In this document: positions 15,741 to 23,907 of the stretch, piece by piece
Layout of the letters: each line of letters begins with the position of its first letter
Numbering within the stretch: the stretch's first letter is position 1
Origin: an uncultured Mollicutes bacterium
Lineage (GTDB): Bacteria > Bacillota_I > Bacilli_A > UBA3375
Assembly: GCA_947313935.1 (NCBI GenBank)
Contig: CAMZNW010000121.1
Span: forward strand, 1 to 41,839
Length of the DNA stretch: 41,839 bases
Direction of reading: 5' to 3'
Notes under the pieces: model-generated
The model's input: the letters and a program-made list of their open reading frames with translations, nothing else
Database searches by the model: none
Told to the model about the DNA's origin: nothing
Position numbers and translations under genes: made by a program

Positions 15741-15986
15741 ACTATTTTAGAATAAAAAGAAATTTTTTATAATATTGCAAAAATAGATGGAAGTAAAATA
15801 CATATTTCTCTCGAAATACATGTTGGGAGTATAAATCATTTAAGCGGTAGATATAATGAAGAAAAATTATAGTGGAATAATTAATATTACTCTATTATTT
15901 TTGTACAATATTTTTGAAAGAATTGCTTTTACAAGGGTGATATTTAATATAATTTTCTATTTATGGTAATAAAACGAAGCGAAAAT

Positions 15987-16014
15987 TTGACTTTTAAATA
16001 AAAAAAAGGTATAA
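15987..16014 (+). promoter_or_regulatory. Promoter of the S10-spc-alpha operon
   Basis: TTGACT (15987-15992), a 16-nt spacer and TATAAT (16009-16014) form a full sigma-A promoter. This is the only mRNA promoter in the window with a good -35, in keeping with the high output needed from this operon. Start of transcription is expected near 16021. Confidence 0.85.
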
Positions 16015-16020
16015 TATAAA

Positions 16021-16086
16021 TGGTGTTTTAGTTAGGATGTAGTGATATTTTAACACACCCGACACCATGTTAGAAAAGGAGGTAGT
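16021..16086 (+). promoter_or_regulatory. Untranslated leader of the S10 operon
   Basis: The 66-nt leader can pair TGGTGT (16021-16026) with ACACCA (16062-16067), leaving the strong ribosome site AAAGGAGG free just downstream. S10 leaders in other bacteria are sites of L4 feedback; whether this one is cannot be told by eye. Confidence 0.4.
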
Positions 16087-16389
16087 ATGTCAACGTTGAA
16101 AATAAAACTTAAGGGTTATGATCATAAATTAGTTGATGGTTCAGTACAACATATTGTTTCACAAGTTGAACAATCTGGTGCTAAAATCGTAGGACCAATT
16201 CCATTGCCAACAGAACGCAATGTTTATACAGTAATTAGAGCTGTACATAAATATAAATCATCTAGAGAACAATTTGAAATTAGAACTCATAAAAGATTGA
16301 TTGAAGTTAAAAATGTAAATGATGAAACTAAAGCAGTTTTATCGAGAATTAAAGTTCCAGCAGGAGTGTTAATAGAAGTTAAAATGTAA
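16087..16389 (+). CDS. rpsJ: 30S ribosomal protein S10
   Basis: This 100-residue protein matches S10 from end to end: KIKLKGYDHKLVD at the start, the GPIPLPTER loop, and RTHKRLIEV. S10 sits in the 30S head and is also the NusG/NusB partner (NusE) in transcription-translation coupling. It is the first gene of the operon, with AAAGGAGG in front. rpsL, rpsG and the elongation factor genes, which often precede it, are not linked here. Confidence 0.97.
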   Translation: MSTLKIKLKGYDHKLVDGSVQHIVSQVEQSGAKIVGPIPLPTERNVYTVIRAVHKYKSSREQFEIRTHKRLIEVKNVNDETKAVLSRIKVPAGVLIEVKM

Positions 16390-16433
16390 TGTTGTTTTTA
16401 AACATTATGACACAAAAATAAAAGAGGTGTTCG

Positions 16434-17126
16434 ATGATGAAAGGAATTTTAGGAAAAAAAATTGGTATGACTCAAGTTTTTACCACTAACGGAGAATTAA
16501 TTCCAGTTACGGTAATAGAAGTATTACCAAATATAATTACACAATTAAAAACAGAAGCAACAGATGGTTACAATGCTATTCAGTTGGGTGTGGAAGATAA
16601 AAAAGAAAAACTTTCAACTAAACCAGAACTAGGACATGCAGCTAAAGCTAATACGGTTGTTAAAAAATTTGTAAAAGAATTTAGAGTTTCTAGAGAAGAA
16701 GTTGAAAGTTGTGAATTAGGACAAAGTTTAGATATTTCAAATTTTGTAGCTGGTGATTTTGTTGATGTTCAAGGAAAATCAAAAGGTAAAGGGTTCCAAG
16801 GTGTTATTAAAAGACATGGTCAAGCATGTGGACCAATGTCTCATGGTTCAAGATATCATAGACGTCCAGGTTCAATGGGAGCTGTAGCACCACAAGTATT
16901 TAAAGGTAAAAAATTACCAGGTCAAACTGGAGATAAAATAATTACTGTACAAAACTTAGAAATAGTTAAAATAGATAGTGAAAAAAATGCACTTTTAGTA
17001 AAAGGAAATATTCCTGGAGCTAAAAAATCTTATGTAACAATTTCAAAAACAATAAAAAATAAAAAAACAAAAGAACCAAAAGAATTGGTTTCATATACAA
17101 AAGTTGTTGAAAAAGACGCTGAATAA
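16434..17126 (+). CDS. rplC: 50S ribosomal protein L3
   Basis: The 230-residue product begins M(M)KGILGKKIGMTQVF and contains GKSKGKGFQGVIKRHG and the loop SRYHRRPGSMG that reaches toward the peptidyl-transferase centre, both diagnostic for L3. Two tandem ATGs (16434 and 16437) lie after GAGG; spacing allows either. It is 44 nt after rpsJ. It ends in a lysine-rich extension (KNKKTKEPKELVS) slightly longer than in Bacillus. Confidence 0.97.
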   Translation: MMKGILGKKIGMTQVFTTNGELIPVTVIEVLPNIITQLKTEATDGYNAIQLGVEDKKEKLSTKPELGHAAKANTVVKKFVKEFRVSREEVESCELGQSLDISNFVAGDFVDVQGKSKGKGFQGVIKRHGQACGPMSHGSRYHRRPGSMGAVAPQVFKGKKLPGQTGDKIITVQNLEIVKIDSEKNALLVKGNIPGAKKSYVTISKTIKNKKTKEPKELVSYTKVVEKDAE

Positions 17127-17138
17127 TAAGGAGGTATA

Positions 17139-17762
17139 ATGGCTAAAATAGATGTATTAAATATTGAAGGAAATGTTGTTGAACAAGTTGTAATAGCAGA
17201 AAATATTTTTGATATAACTCCAAATCAACAAGCGTTATATGATGCAATAATTTTACAACGTGCAAATACACGACAAGGTACACATAAAGTAAAAGGACGT
17301 AGTGAAGTTCGTGGTGGAGGAGCAAAACCATGGCGTCAAAAAGGTACTGGTAGAGCAAGACAAGGTACTATTAGAGCACCACAATGGAAAGGTGGAGGAG
17401 TAGTATTTGGACCGACACCACGTAGTTATGCATTAAAAATGAATAAAAAAGTAAGAAAACTAGCATTGAAAAGTGCTTTAGCAGAAAAATTTCAAAATGG
17501 TGAAATGGTCGTAATAGATCAAATTAATTTTGAAATGCCAAAAACAAAAGATATGTTAACTATAATGCAAAATTTAAATGCACCACGTAAACCATTGTTA
17601 GTAACAGCGGAATATGATGAAAATGTATTTTTGTCAGGAAGAAATATTAATGGTTTAATTAATTTAGATGCTACATCAATTAATGTTTTGGATATTACAA
17701 ATGCACATAAATTAATCATAACAAAAGATGCTATTACTAAGATTGAGGAGGTGTTAGGATAA
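17139..17762 (+). CDS. rplD: 50S ribosomal protein L4
   Basis: The 207-residue L4 has the extended arm GRSEVRGGGAKPWRQKGTGRARQGT that lines the exit tunnel, and the core VVFGPTPRSYALKMNKKVR. It is of normal length. In some bacteria L4 represses its own operon. AAGGAGG precedes the ATG; the stop overlaps the rplW start by one base (TAATG). Confidence 0.97.
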   Translation: MAKIDVLNIEGNVVEQVVIAENIFDITPNQQALYDAIILQRANTRQGTHKVKGRSEVRGGGAKPWRQKGTGRARQGTIRAPQWKGGGVVFGPTPRSYALKMNKKVRKLALKSALAEKFQNGEMVVIDQINFEMPKTKDMLTIMQNLNAPRKPLLVTAEYDENVFLSGRNINGLINLDATSINVLDITNAHKLIITKDAITKIEEVLG

Positions 17763-18055
17763 TGAAAACTAATGCATACGAAATTATTAGAAAACCAATT
17801 ATTACTGAAAAAAGTATGGCTGGTGTAGCAAATAAAGTTTATACTTTTGAAGTTTCAAAAAATTCAAATAAAACACATGTTAAGTTAGCAGTAGAGGAAT
17901 TATTTGATGTAAATGTTGCTAAAGTTAATATTATTAATACTAAGAAAAAACCAAAGCGTGTTGGAAAATATGCAGGATATAAAAGTGGATATCGTAAAGC
18001 AATTGTTACTTTAACAGAAAATAGCAAAGGTATTGAAGGTTTTGAAGGAAAATAA
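17762..18055 (+). CDS. rplW: 50S ribosomal protein L23
   Basis: The 97-residue protein shows EIIRKPIITEKSM at the start, YTFEVSKNSNKTHVKLAVEELF, and VNIINTKKKPKRVG, all typical of L23, which lies at the tunnel exit and docks SRP and trigger factor. It overlaps rplD by one base and is read by coupling, with GAGGTG inside the rplD end. Confidence 0.96.
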   Translation: MKTNAYEIIRKPIITEKSMAGVANKVYTFEVSKNSNKTHVKLAVEELFDVNVAKVNIINTKKKPKRVGKYAGYKSGYRKAIVTLTENSKGIEGFEGK

Positions 18056-18071
18056 GTAAAAGGAGGAAAAC

Positions 18072-18905
18072 ATGTCAATTAAAGTTTATAAACCTACGAC
18101 AAATGGACGTCGTAATATGTCTGTTTTAAATTTCAAAGCTGAAATTACTACAGATAAACCAGAAAAATCATTACTTGTAGCTAAAAGTAAAAATGCTGGT
18201 CGAAATAATCAAGGTAGAATAACTGTTCGTCATCATGGTGGTGGAGCAAAACAAAAATATCGTATAATGGATTTCAAAAGAAATAAAGATAATATAATTG
18301 GTAAAGTTGCAACTATTGAATACGATCCAAATCGTACTGCGAATATTGCATTAATACATTATTTAGATGGAGAAAAAAGATATATTTTAGCTCCAAAAGG
18401 TATAAAAGTTGGAGATCAAATAATTTCTGGTGAAAATGTAGATATAAAACTTGGAAATGCTTTACCATTATCAAATATGCCAATGGGTACAGTTGTATAT
18501 AATATTGAATTAAAACCTGGAAAAGGTGGACAAATTTCACGTTCAGCAGGAACAAGTGCTCAATTATTAGGTAAAGAAGATAAATATGTAATAGTACGTT
18601 TAACTTCTGGAGAAGTTCGTAAAATATTAGGAACTTGTCGTGCAACGATTGGTGAAGTGGGAAATGAATCTCATGAATTAGTTAAAATTGGTACAGCAGG
18701 ACGTAAACGTCATTTAGGTATTCGTCCAACTGTACGTGGTTCAGTAATGAATCCAAATGATCATCCACATGGTGGAGGAGAAGGACGTGCTCCAGTAGGA
18801 CGTAAATCACCAATGACACCTTGGGGAAAACCTGCTTTAGGTTTAAAAACACGTAAGAAAAACAAACAATCTAATAAATATATTGTTCGTGGACGTAAAA
18901 AATAA
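18072..18905 (+). CDS. rplB: 50S ribosomal protein L2
   Basis: This 277-residue L2 has GRNNQGRITVRHHGGGAK near residue 38 and the near-invariant NPNDHPHGGGEGR near residue 225, including the histidine implicated in peptidyl-transferase function. Length is normal. AAAGGAGG lies upstream; the gap to rplW is 16 nt. Confidence 0.98.
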   Translation: MSIKVYKPTTNGRRNMSVLNFKAEITTDKPEKSLLVAKSKNAGRNNQGRITVRHHGGGAKQKYRIMDFKRNKDNIIGKVATIEYDPNRTANIALIHYLDGEKRYILAPKGIKVGDQIISGENVDIKLGNALPLSNMPMGTVVYNIELKPGKGGQISRSAGTSAQLLGKEDKYVIVRLTSGEVRKILGTCRATIGEVGNESHELVKIGTAGRKRHLGIRPTVRGSVMNPNDHPHGGGEGRAPVGRKSPMTPWGKPALGLKTRKKNKQSNKYIVRGRKK

Positions 18906-18920
18906 TAAAGGAGATCTAAT

Positions 18921-19193
18921 ATGGCTCGTAGTTTAAAAAAAGGTCCATTTGTTGACGAGCATTTAATGAAAAAAGTCACAAATGCAGATGAAAAAAAAAG
19001 AGAAGTTATTAAAACATGGTCACGTCGTTCAACTATTTTCCCGCAATTTATAGGACATACATTTGGTGTTCATAATGGTAGAGAACATGTTCCTGTTCAT
19101 ATAACAGAAGATATGGTAGGACATAAATTAGGAGAATTTGCACCAACAAGAACTTATCGTGGACACGGTGACGATAAAAAAACCAAAAAATAA
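18921..19193 (+). CDS. rpsS: 30S ribosomal protein S19
   Basis: The 90-residue protein begins MARSLKKGPFVDEHL and contains WSRRSTIFPQFIGHTFGVHNG, the signature of S19 in the 30S head, where it pairs with S13. AAAGGAG precedes the ATG; 15 nt separate it from rplB. Confidence 0.97.
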   Translation: MARSLKKGPFVDEHLMKKVTNADEKKREVIKTWSRRSTIFPQFIGHTFGVHNGREHVPVHITEDMVGHKLGEFAPTRTYRGHGDDKKTKK

Positions 19194-19205
19194 TAGGAGG
19201 CGCTT

Positions 19206-19538
19206 ATGGATGTAAGAGCTTATGCAAAAATGCAAAGAATAGCACCTCGTAAAGTGCGTTTAGTACTTGATTTAGTACGCGGTAAATCTTTAGCAGATGC
19301 TATCATGATTACTAAAAACACTGATAAAAGAGCTTCGAAAATGATATATAAATTATTAATGTCAGCTGCAGCAAATGCAGAAAATAATCACAATTTAGAT
19401 GTTAATAAATTATATGTTTCAAAAGCTTTCGCAAACGAAGGTCCAACATTAAAACGTATTAGACCAAGAGCGCAAGGACGCGCTTCAGGAATTAACAAGA
19501 GAACATCACATATTACTGTGGTATTATCTGAAAGATAA
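19206..19538 (+). CDS. rplV: 50S ribosomal protein L22
   Basis: The 110-residue L22 has RIAPRKVRLVLDLVRGK near the start and the C-terminal hairpin KRIRPRAQGRASGINKRTSHI that reaches into the exit tunnel near the macrolide site. The hairpin is of normal length with no resistance-type insertion. TAGGAGG precedes the ATG by a few bases. Confidence 0.97.
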   Translation: MDVRAYAKMQRIAPRKVRLVLDLVRGKSLADAIMITKNTDKRASKMIYKLLMSAAANAENNHNLDVNKLYVSKAFANEGPTLKRIRPRAQGRASGINKRTSHITVVLSER

Positions 19539-19552
19539 AATAGGAGGCCTAT

Positions 19553-20206
19553 ATGGGACAAAAAGTAAATCCTAATGGATTGCGTGTTGGTATTATTCGC
19601 GACTGGGAATCAACTTGGTTTGTAGATAAAGATTATGCAAAATATGTATTACTTGATGATAAGATTCGTAAATATTTCGATAAAAATCATAAAGATGCAT
19701 TCATCTCAAAAGTTAAAATTAAAAGAATTCCAACAAATAACGAAGTAGAAGTAAATATTTTAACTGCTCGTCCAGGTATGGTATTAGGACGAGATAGTGA
19801 AACTTTAAAAGAAATAAAAAAAGCAATTCAAAAAATAGAAGGTAAAGATGTACAAATTTCTATAAATGTATTTGAAATTGAAAATCCTGAATTAGATGCA
19901 CAAATTGTTGCTTATCAAATAGCAGAACAATTATTAAATCGAGCTAATTTTCGAATTGTTCAAAAGAAAGCTATTAGAAATACAATGTCAGCTGGAGCAA
20001 AAGGTATTAAAACAAAAATATCTGGACGTTTAAATGGTGTTGATATGGCACGTTCAGAAGGATATACACAAGGAAATGTACCATTGCATACAATTCGTGC
20101 AGATATAGATTATGCATTAGCCGAAGCTTTAACTACATACGGTCAATTAGGAGTTAAAGTTTGGATTTATAAGGGTGAAATTTTACCTACTAAGGAGAGC
20201 AAATAA
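19553..20206 (+). CDS. rpsC: 30S ribosomal protein S3
   Basis: The 217-residue protein begins MGQKVNPNGLRVGIIRDWES, carries a KH domain (TARPGMVLGRDSETLKEI), and the C-terminal SGRLNGVDMARSEGYTQG, all diagnostic of S3 at the mRNA entry channel. TAGGAGG precedes it; the stop overlaps the rplP start (TAATG). Confidence 0.97.
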   Translation: MGQKVNPNGLRVGIIRDWESTWFVDKDYAKYVLLDDKIRKYFDKNHKDAFISKVKIKRIPTNNEVEVNILTARPGMVLGRDSETLKEIKKAIQKIEGKDVQISINVFEIENPELDAQIVAYQIAEQLLNRANFRIVQKKAIRNTMSAGAKGIKTKISGRLNGVDMARSEGYTQGNVPLHTIRADIDYALAEALTTYGQLGVKVWIYKGEILPTKESK

Positions 20207-20622
20207 TGCTAATACCTAAAAGAACAAAACATAAAAAAGAATTTAGACCTAAATTAAAAGACCGTGCAAAAAGAGGTACAAATGTAGATTTTGGTGAATA
20301 TGGACTTCAAGCAACTACTAAAGCATATGTAACTAGTAGACAAATTGAAGCGGCACGTATCACGATGACACGTAATATGAAACGTAATGGACAAGTATGG
20401 ATAAAAATCTTCCCATCAAGACCTTATACTAAAAAAGGACTTGGAGTAAGAATGGGTAGTGGTAAAGGTAATGTAGAAGAATGGATTTGTTCAGTAGAAC
20501 CAGGACGAATTATGTTTGAAATTGCTGGAGTTTCTGAGGAAGTTGCTCGAGAATCACTAAGACTTGCATCACATAAATTGCCGTTAAAAACTAAGGTGAT
20601 AAAAAAAGTAGGTGATCAGTAA
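20206..20622 (+). CDS. rplP: 50S ribosomal protein L16
   Basis: The 138-residue L16 starts MLIPKRTKHKKEFRPK and has the core RQIEAARITMTRNMKRNG, GSGKGNVEEW and RLASHKLPLKTK. L16 supports the A-site tRNA. It overlaps the genes on both sides by one base (rpsC and rpmC), so the three are translationally coupled. Confidence 0.96.
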   Translation: MLIPKRTKHKKEFRPKLKDRAKRGTNVDFGEYGLQATTKAYVTSRQIEAARITMTRNMKRNGQVWIKIFPSRPYTKKGLGVRMGSGKGNVEEWICSVEPGRIMFEIAGVSEEVARESLRLASHKLPLKTKVIKKVGDQ

Positions 20623-20807
20623 TGAAAATTAAGGATATAAAAGAATTAACAGTTGAACAAATGGAAATAAAAATTGTTGAATTGAAAAAAGAATTATTGA
20701 CATTACGTTTTCAACAAGCAACAGGAGATTTGGAAAATACTGCTCAAATTAATAAAGTAAAAAAAGATATTGCAAGAATAAAAACTGTTATAAATGAAAA
20801 ACAGTAA
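20622..20807 (+). CDS. rpmC: 50S ribosomal protein L29
   Basis: The 61-residue helical hairpin protein has the L29 pattern: KELTVEQMEIKIVELKKELLTLRFQ and IKKV-type RIKTVINEKQ at the end. It sits at the tunnel exit beside L23. Its start overlaps the rplP stop; GTAGGTGAT lies at good spacing inside rplP. Confidence 0.94.
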   Translation: MKIKDIKELTVEQMEIKIVELKKELLTLRFQQATGDLENTAQINKVKKDIARIKTVINEKQ

Positions 20808-20831
20808 TTAAAATAAGAAGGAGGAATCCTC

Positions 20832-21089
20832 ATGGAAAGAAATAATAGAAAAACATTTATTGGACGAGTTACATCAACAAAAATGAATAAAACAATTTCA
20901 GTAGTAGTTGAAAGTAAAAAAGATCATCCAATTTATAAAAAACAAATTAAAGTAACAAAAAGTTATAAAGCTCATGATGAAAATAATGAAGCACAAGTAG
21001 GAGATTTAGTTGAAATTATGGAAACACGTCCATTATCAGCTACAAAACGTGCACGTTTAGTTCGTATAATTGAAAAAGCAGTAAACTAA
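20832..21089 (+). CDS. rpsQ: 30S ribosomal protein S17
   Basis: The 85-residue OB-fold protein begins MERNNRKTFIGRVTSTKMNKT and contains HDENNEAQVGDLVEIMETRPLS, the S17 signature. S17 is a primary 16S rRNA binder. AAGGAGG precedes the ATG by 9 bases; gap to rpmC is 24 nt. Confidence 0.96.
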   Translation: MERNNRKTFIGRVTSTKMNKTISVVVESKKDHPIYKKQIKVTKSYKAHDENNEAQVGDLVEIMETRPLSATKRARLVRIIEKAVN

Positions 21090-21113
21090 TAAGATTAAGG
21101 TAGGTGAATGTAA

Positions 21114-21482
21114 ATGATCCAACAAGAAACTAGAATGAAAGTTGCAGATAATACTGGAGCAAAAGAAGTATTAACTATTAAAGTATTAGGTGGTTCTCGT
21201 CGTAAGTATGCTCGCGTAGGAGATGAAGTAGTTGTAACAGTAAAAAAATCAATGCCTGGTGCATCTGCTAAAAAAGGTGATGTTGTTAAAGCTGTTGTTG
21301 TACGTACAGTATCTAAAACACATCGTAAAGATGGAAGTTATATTAGATTTGATGAAAATGCATGTGTATTAGTTAAAGATGACAAAGGGCCTAAAGGAAC
21401 TCGTATATTTGGACCAGTTGCACGAGAATTACGTGATGCTGGATACAACAAAATTGTTTCTCTTGCGCCAGAAGTTTTATAA
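21114..21482 (+). CDS. rplN: 50S ribosomal protein L14
   Basis: The 122-residue protein starts MIQQETRMKVADNTGAKEV, with KVLGGSRRKYA and GTRIFGPVARELRD; these and the exact length identify L14. It forms intersubunit contacts and binds the silencing factor RsfS in related species. The ribosome site is the weaker AGGTAGGTG. Confidence 0.97.
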   Translation: MIQQETRMKVADNTGAKEVLTIKVLGGSRRKYARVGDEVVVTVKKSMPGASAKKGDVVKAVVVRTVSKTHRKDGSYIRFDENACVLVKDDKGPKGTRIFGPVARELRDAGYNKIVSLAPEVL

Positions 21483-21493
21483 ACGGAGGAAAA

Positions 21494-21796
21494 ATGTACT
21501 TAAAAAAAGGTGATACAGTTATTGTAATAACTGGTGTTGATAAAGGTAAAGAAGGTGTAATAAAAAATGTTTTAAAAAATGGTAAAATAGTTGTTGAAAA
21601 TATAAATTTTGCTAAAAAACATGTTAAACCAAATGCAATTAATACTATTGGTGGAATAGTTGAAAAAGAAATGGCAATATCTGCATCAAATGTTATGTTA
21701 ATTGATCCAGAAACTAAAAAACCAACACGTATTAGATTTGAAGTAAAAGAAGGTAAAAAAATTAGAGTTGCCAAAAAAAGCGGACAAGAAATATAA
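21494..21796 (+). CDS. rplX: 50S ribosomal protein L24
   Basis: The 100-residue product has the KOW motif KKGDTVIVITGVDKGKEG at the start and VNFAKKHVKP-type INFAKKHVKPN, then DPETKKPTRIRF, as in L24, an assembly initiator of the 50S subunit. CGGAGG lies upstream; 11 nt separate it from rplN. Confidence 0.96.
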   Translation: MYLKKGDTVIVITGVDKGKEGVIKNVLKNGKIVVENINFAKKHVKPNAINTIGGIVEKEMAISASNVMLIDPETKKPTRIRFEVKEGKKIRVAKKSGQEI

Positions 21797-21812
21797 GAAG
21801 GAGGTTTATTAA

Positions 21813-22361
21813 ATGTCATTTACTAAGGAAAAATATAATAATGAAGTTAAAGATGCATTGATGAAGGAATTTAAATATAAATCAGTAATGCAAATACCAA
21901 AACTTGACAAAGTTGTTATTAATATGGGACTTGGAGAAGCAGCTGCAAATTCAAAAATAATTGAAGAAGCAGTAGAAGAATTAAAAATGTTATCTGGTCA
22001 AAAACCTGTAATAACTAAAGCAAAAAAATCAATTGCTGGATTTAAATTAAGAGAAGAACAACCAATTGGAGCGAAAGTTACTTTAAGAGGTGAAAATATG
22101 TTTAACTTTTTAGATAAATTTTTAGGAATCACATTACCAAGAGTTAGAGATTTCCAAGGATTAAATCCAAAAGCTTTTGATGGACGTGGAAATTATACTT
22201 GTGGTGTACAAGAACAAATAATTTTCCCAGAGATAGAATTTGATAAAGTTAAAAAAATAATAGGAATGGATATTACTATTGTAACTACTGCAAATACTAA
22301 TGAAGAAGGTTTGTCTTTATTACGTGGTATTGGTGTTCCATTTGTTAAGAAAGGGGAATAA
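21813..22361 (+). CDS. rplE: 50S ribosomal protein L5
   Basis: The 182-residue L5 shows KYKSVMQIPKLDKVVINMG, the loop QKPVITKAKKSIAGFKLRE and the C-terminal GMDITIVTTANTNEEG. It anchors 5S rRNA in the central protuberance. AAGGAGG sits before the ATG. The stop is one base before the rpsN start. Confidence 0.97.
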   Translation: MSFTKEKYNNEVKDALMKEFKYKSVMQIPKLDKVVINMGLGEAAANSKIIEEAVEELKMLSGQKPVITKAKKSIAGFKLREEQPIGAKVTLRGENMFNFLDKFLGITLPRVRDFQGLNPKAFDGRGNYTCGVQEQIIFPEIEFDKVKKIIGMDITIVTTANTNEEGLSLLRGIGVPFVKKGE

Positions 22362-22362
22362 T

Positions 22363-22548
22363 ATGGCTAGAAAATCAATGGTATTAAAACAACAAAAACC
22401 TGCAAAATTTTCAAGTCGTGAATATACGAGATGTAATATTTGTGGGCGTCCACATGCTGTACTAAGAAAATTCGGAATATGTCGTATTTGTTTTCGTAAC
22501 TTAGCACATGCAGGTAAATTGCCAGGAGTAAAAAAATCAAGTTGGTAA
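22363..22548 (+). CDS. rpsN: 30S ribosomal protein S14 type Z (zinc form)
   Basis: The ATG at 22363 lies one base after the rplE stop and follows AAGGGG; an upstream frame extension overlaps rplE and is rejected. The 61-residue product is the short zinc-binding S14 with CxxC twice (CNICG and CRICF) and ends HAGKLPGVKKSSW. Short zinc S14 is normal for Bacillota spc operons. Confidence 0.97.
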   Translation: MARKSMVLKQQKPAKFSSREYTRCNICGRPHAVLRKFGICRICFRNLAHAGKLPGVKKSSW

Positions 22549-22571
22549 GAAGTTAAATAAAGGAGGATTAT

Positions 22572-22970
22572 ATGGCTATGACAGATCCAATTGCAGATAT
22601 GTTAACTAGAATTCGTAACGCTAATAAAGAGCGTCATGAAACTGTTAAAATACCTGCTTCAACTAAAAAAATTTCAATATTAGAAGTTATTAAAAAAGAA
22701 GGTTTTATTAAAAATTTCACAGTTAAACAATTAAAAGATAACAAAAGTGAAATAATAGTTACATTAAAATATAAAGAAGAACGTCGTGTAATTAGTGGAA
22801 TTAAACGTATTTCAAAACCTGGTTTACGTGTATATGTAGAGAGTGATAAAATTCCTTATGTATATAATGGATTAGGTACTGCTATTTTAACTACATCAAA
22901 AGGTGTAATGGCTGATAGAGATGCTAGAAAACAAAAAATTGGTGGAGAAGTTATTGCCTACATTTGGTAA
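22572..22970 (+). CDS. rpsH: 30S ribosomal protein S8
   Basis: The 132-residue protein begins MAMTDPIADMLTRIRNANK and ends with GLGTAILTTSKGVMADRDAR and GGEVIAYIW, the S8 signature. S8 binds central-domain 16S rRNA and in enterobacteria represses the spc operon. AAAGGAGG lies before the ATG. Confidence 0.97.
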   Translation: MAMTDPIADMLTRIRNANKERHETVKIPASTKKISILEVIKKEGFIKNFTVKQLKDNKSEIIVTLKYKEERRVISGIKRISKPGLRVYVESDKIPYVYNGLGTAILTTSKGVMADRDARKQKIGGEVIAYIW

Positions 22971-22985
22971 GAACAAGGAGATAAT

Positions 22986-23528
22986 ATGTCTAGAATTGGA
23001 AATCAAGTATTAACTATTCCTACTGGTGTAGAAGTTTCTGTAGCTGAAGGAAATATTGTTACTGTAAAAGGACCAAAAGGTTCATTAACACAAACATATA
23101 GTTCTGAACTTACTATAACCGTAGAAAATGGAGAAATAAAAGTAACAAGAGAAAATGATAAAAAACAAATAAAATCATTACATGGAACAACAACAGCATT
23201 AATAAAAAATATGATTGTTGGTGTAAGTTCTGGATTTGAAAAAAAATTAGAATTAAATGGTGTAGGGTATAAAGCTTTAATTAAAGGTAAAGAATTAAAC
23301 TTATCATTAGGTTTTTCTCATCCTGTTATTATGGAAATACCAGAAGGATTATCATTAGAAGTACCTACAAATACTGAAATTACTATTTCAGGAATAGATA
23401 AACAATTAGTTGGAGAATTTGCTGCTAATATTAGGAAAAAACGTCCACCAGAACCATATAAAGGTAAAGGTGTAAAATATAAAGAAGAAATTATCAGACG
23501 TAAAGAAGGAAAAAGAGCTGGTAAGTAA
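22986..23528 (+). CDS. rplF: 50S ribosomal protein L6
   Basis: This 180-residue L6 has the two-domain pattern, starting MSRIGNQVLTIPTGVEV, with VSSGFEKKLELNGVGYKA and the conserved end RKKRPPEPYKGKGVKYKEE. L6 lies near the sarcin-ricin loop. AAGGAG precedes the ATG; gap to rpsH is 15 nt. Confidence 0.97.
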   Translation: MSRIGNQVLTIPTGVEVSVAEGNIVTVKGPKGSLTQTYSSELTITVENGEIKVTRENDKKQIKSLHGTTTALIKNMIVGVSSGFEKKLELNGVGYKALIKGKELNLSLGFSHPVIMEIPEGLSLEVPTNTEITISGIDKQLVGEFAANIRKKRPPEPYKGKGVKYKEEIIRRKEGKRAGK

Positions 23529-23545
23529 CATTAGAAAGGTGACTT

Positions 23546-23899
23546 ATGGTTAAGAAAACTAATCGAAACAATGCAAGATTACGTCGTCATTCTCGTATTA
23601 GATCAAAAATATCTGGTACTAAAACAATGCCTCGTTTTAATGTTTTTCGTTCAAATAAAGCAATGTATGTACAATTAATAGATGACACAACAGGAACAAC
23701 TTTAATAAGTTCTTCATCAAAAGAATTAAAAATAAATAATAATAACATTGAAACTTGTAAAAAAATTGGTGAAGATGTTGCACAAAAAGCACAAAAAGCA
23801 GGAATTACAGAAGTAGTATTTGATCGTGGTGGATATATTTATCATGGTAAAGTAAAAGCAGTAGCAGAAGCTGCTCGTGAAGCAGGATTAAAATTTTAG
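23546..23899 (+). CDS. rplR: 50S ribosomal protein L18
   Basis: The 117-residue protein has RLRRHSRIRSKISGT near the start, RFNVFRSNKAMYVQ, and the end VVFDRGGYIYHGKVKAVAEAAR, the L18 signature for 5S rRNA binding. AAAGGTG lies before the ATG; rpsE follows after 8 nt. Confidence 0.97.
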   Translation: MVKKTNRNNARLRRHSRIRSKISGTKTMPRFNVFRSNKAMYVQLIDDTTGTTLISSSSKELKINNNNIETCKKIGEDVAQKAQKAGITEVVFDRGGYIYHGKVKAVAEAAREAGLKF

Positions 23900-23907
23900 G
23901 AGGAACA

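Larger units (their letters stand above)
15141..15986. other. Gene-free stretch of about 0.85 kb with gene debris
   Basis: Nothing intact is coded here. Apart from the two fragments listed separately, I see only AT-rich sequence and a small palindrome ACTAGCTAGT near 15256-15265 within GTTAC/GTAAC arms. No tRNA, riboswitch or repeat array is recognised. It looks like an insertion between yhbY and the ribosomal operon that has decayed. Confidence 0.6.
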
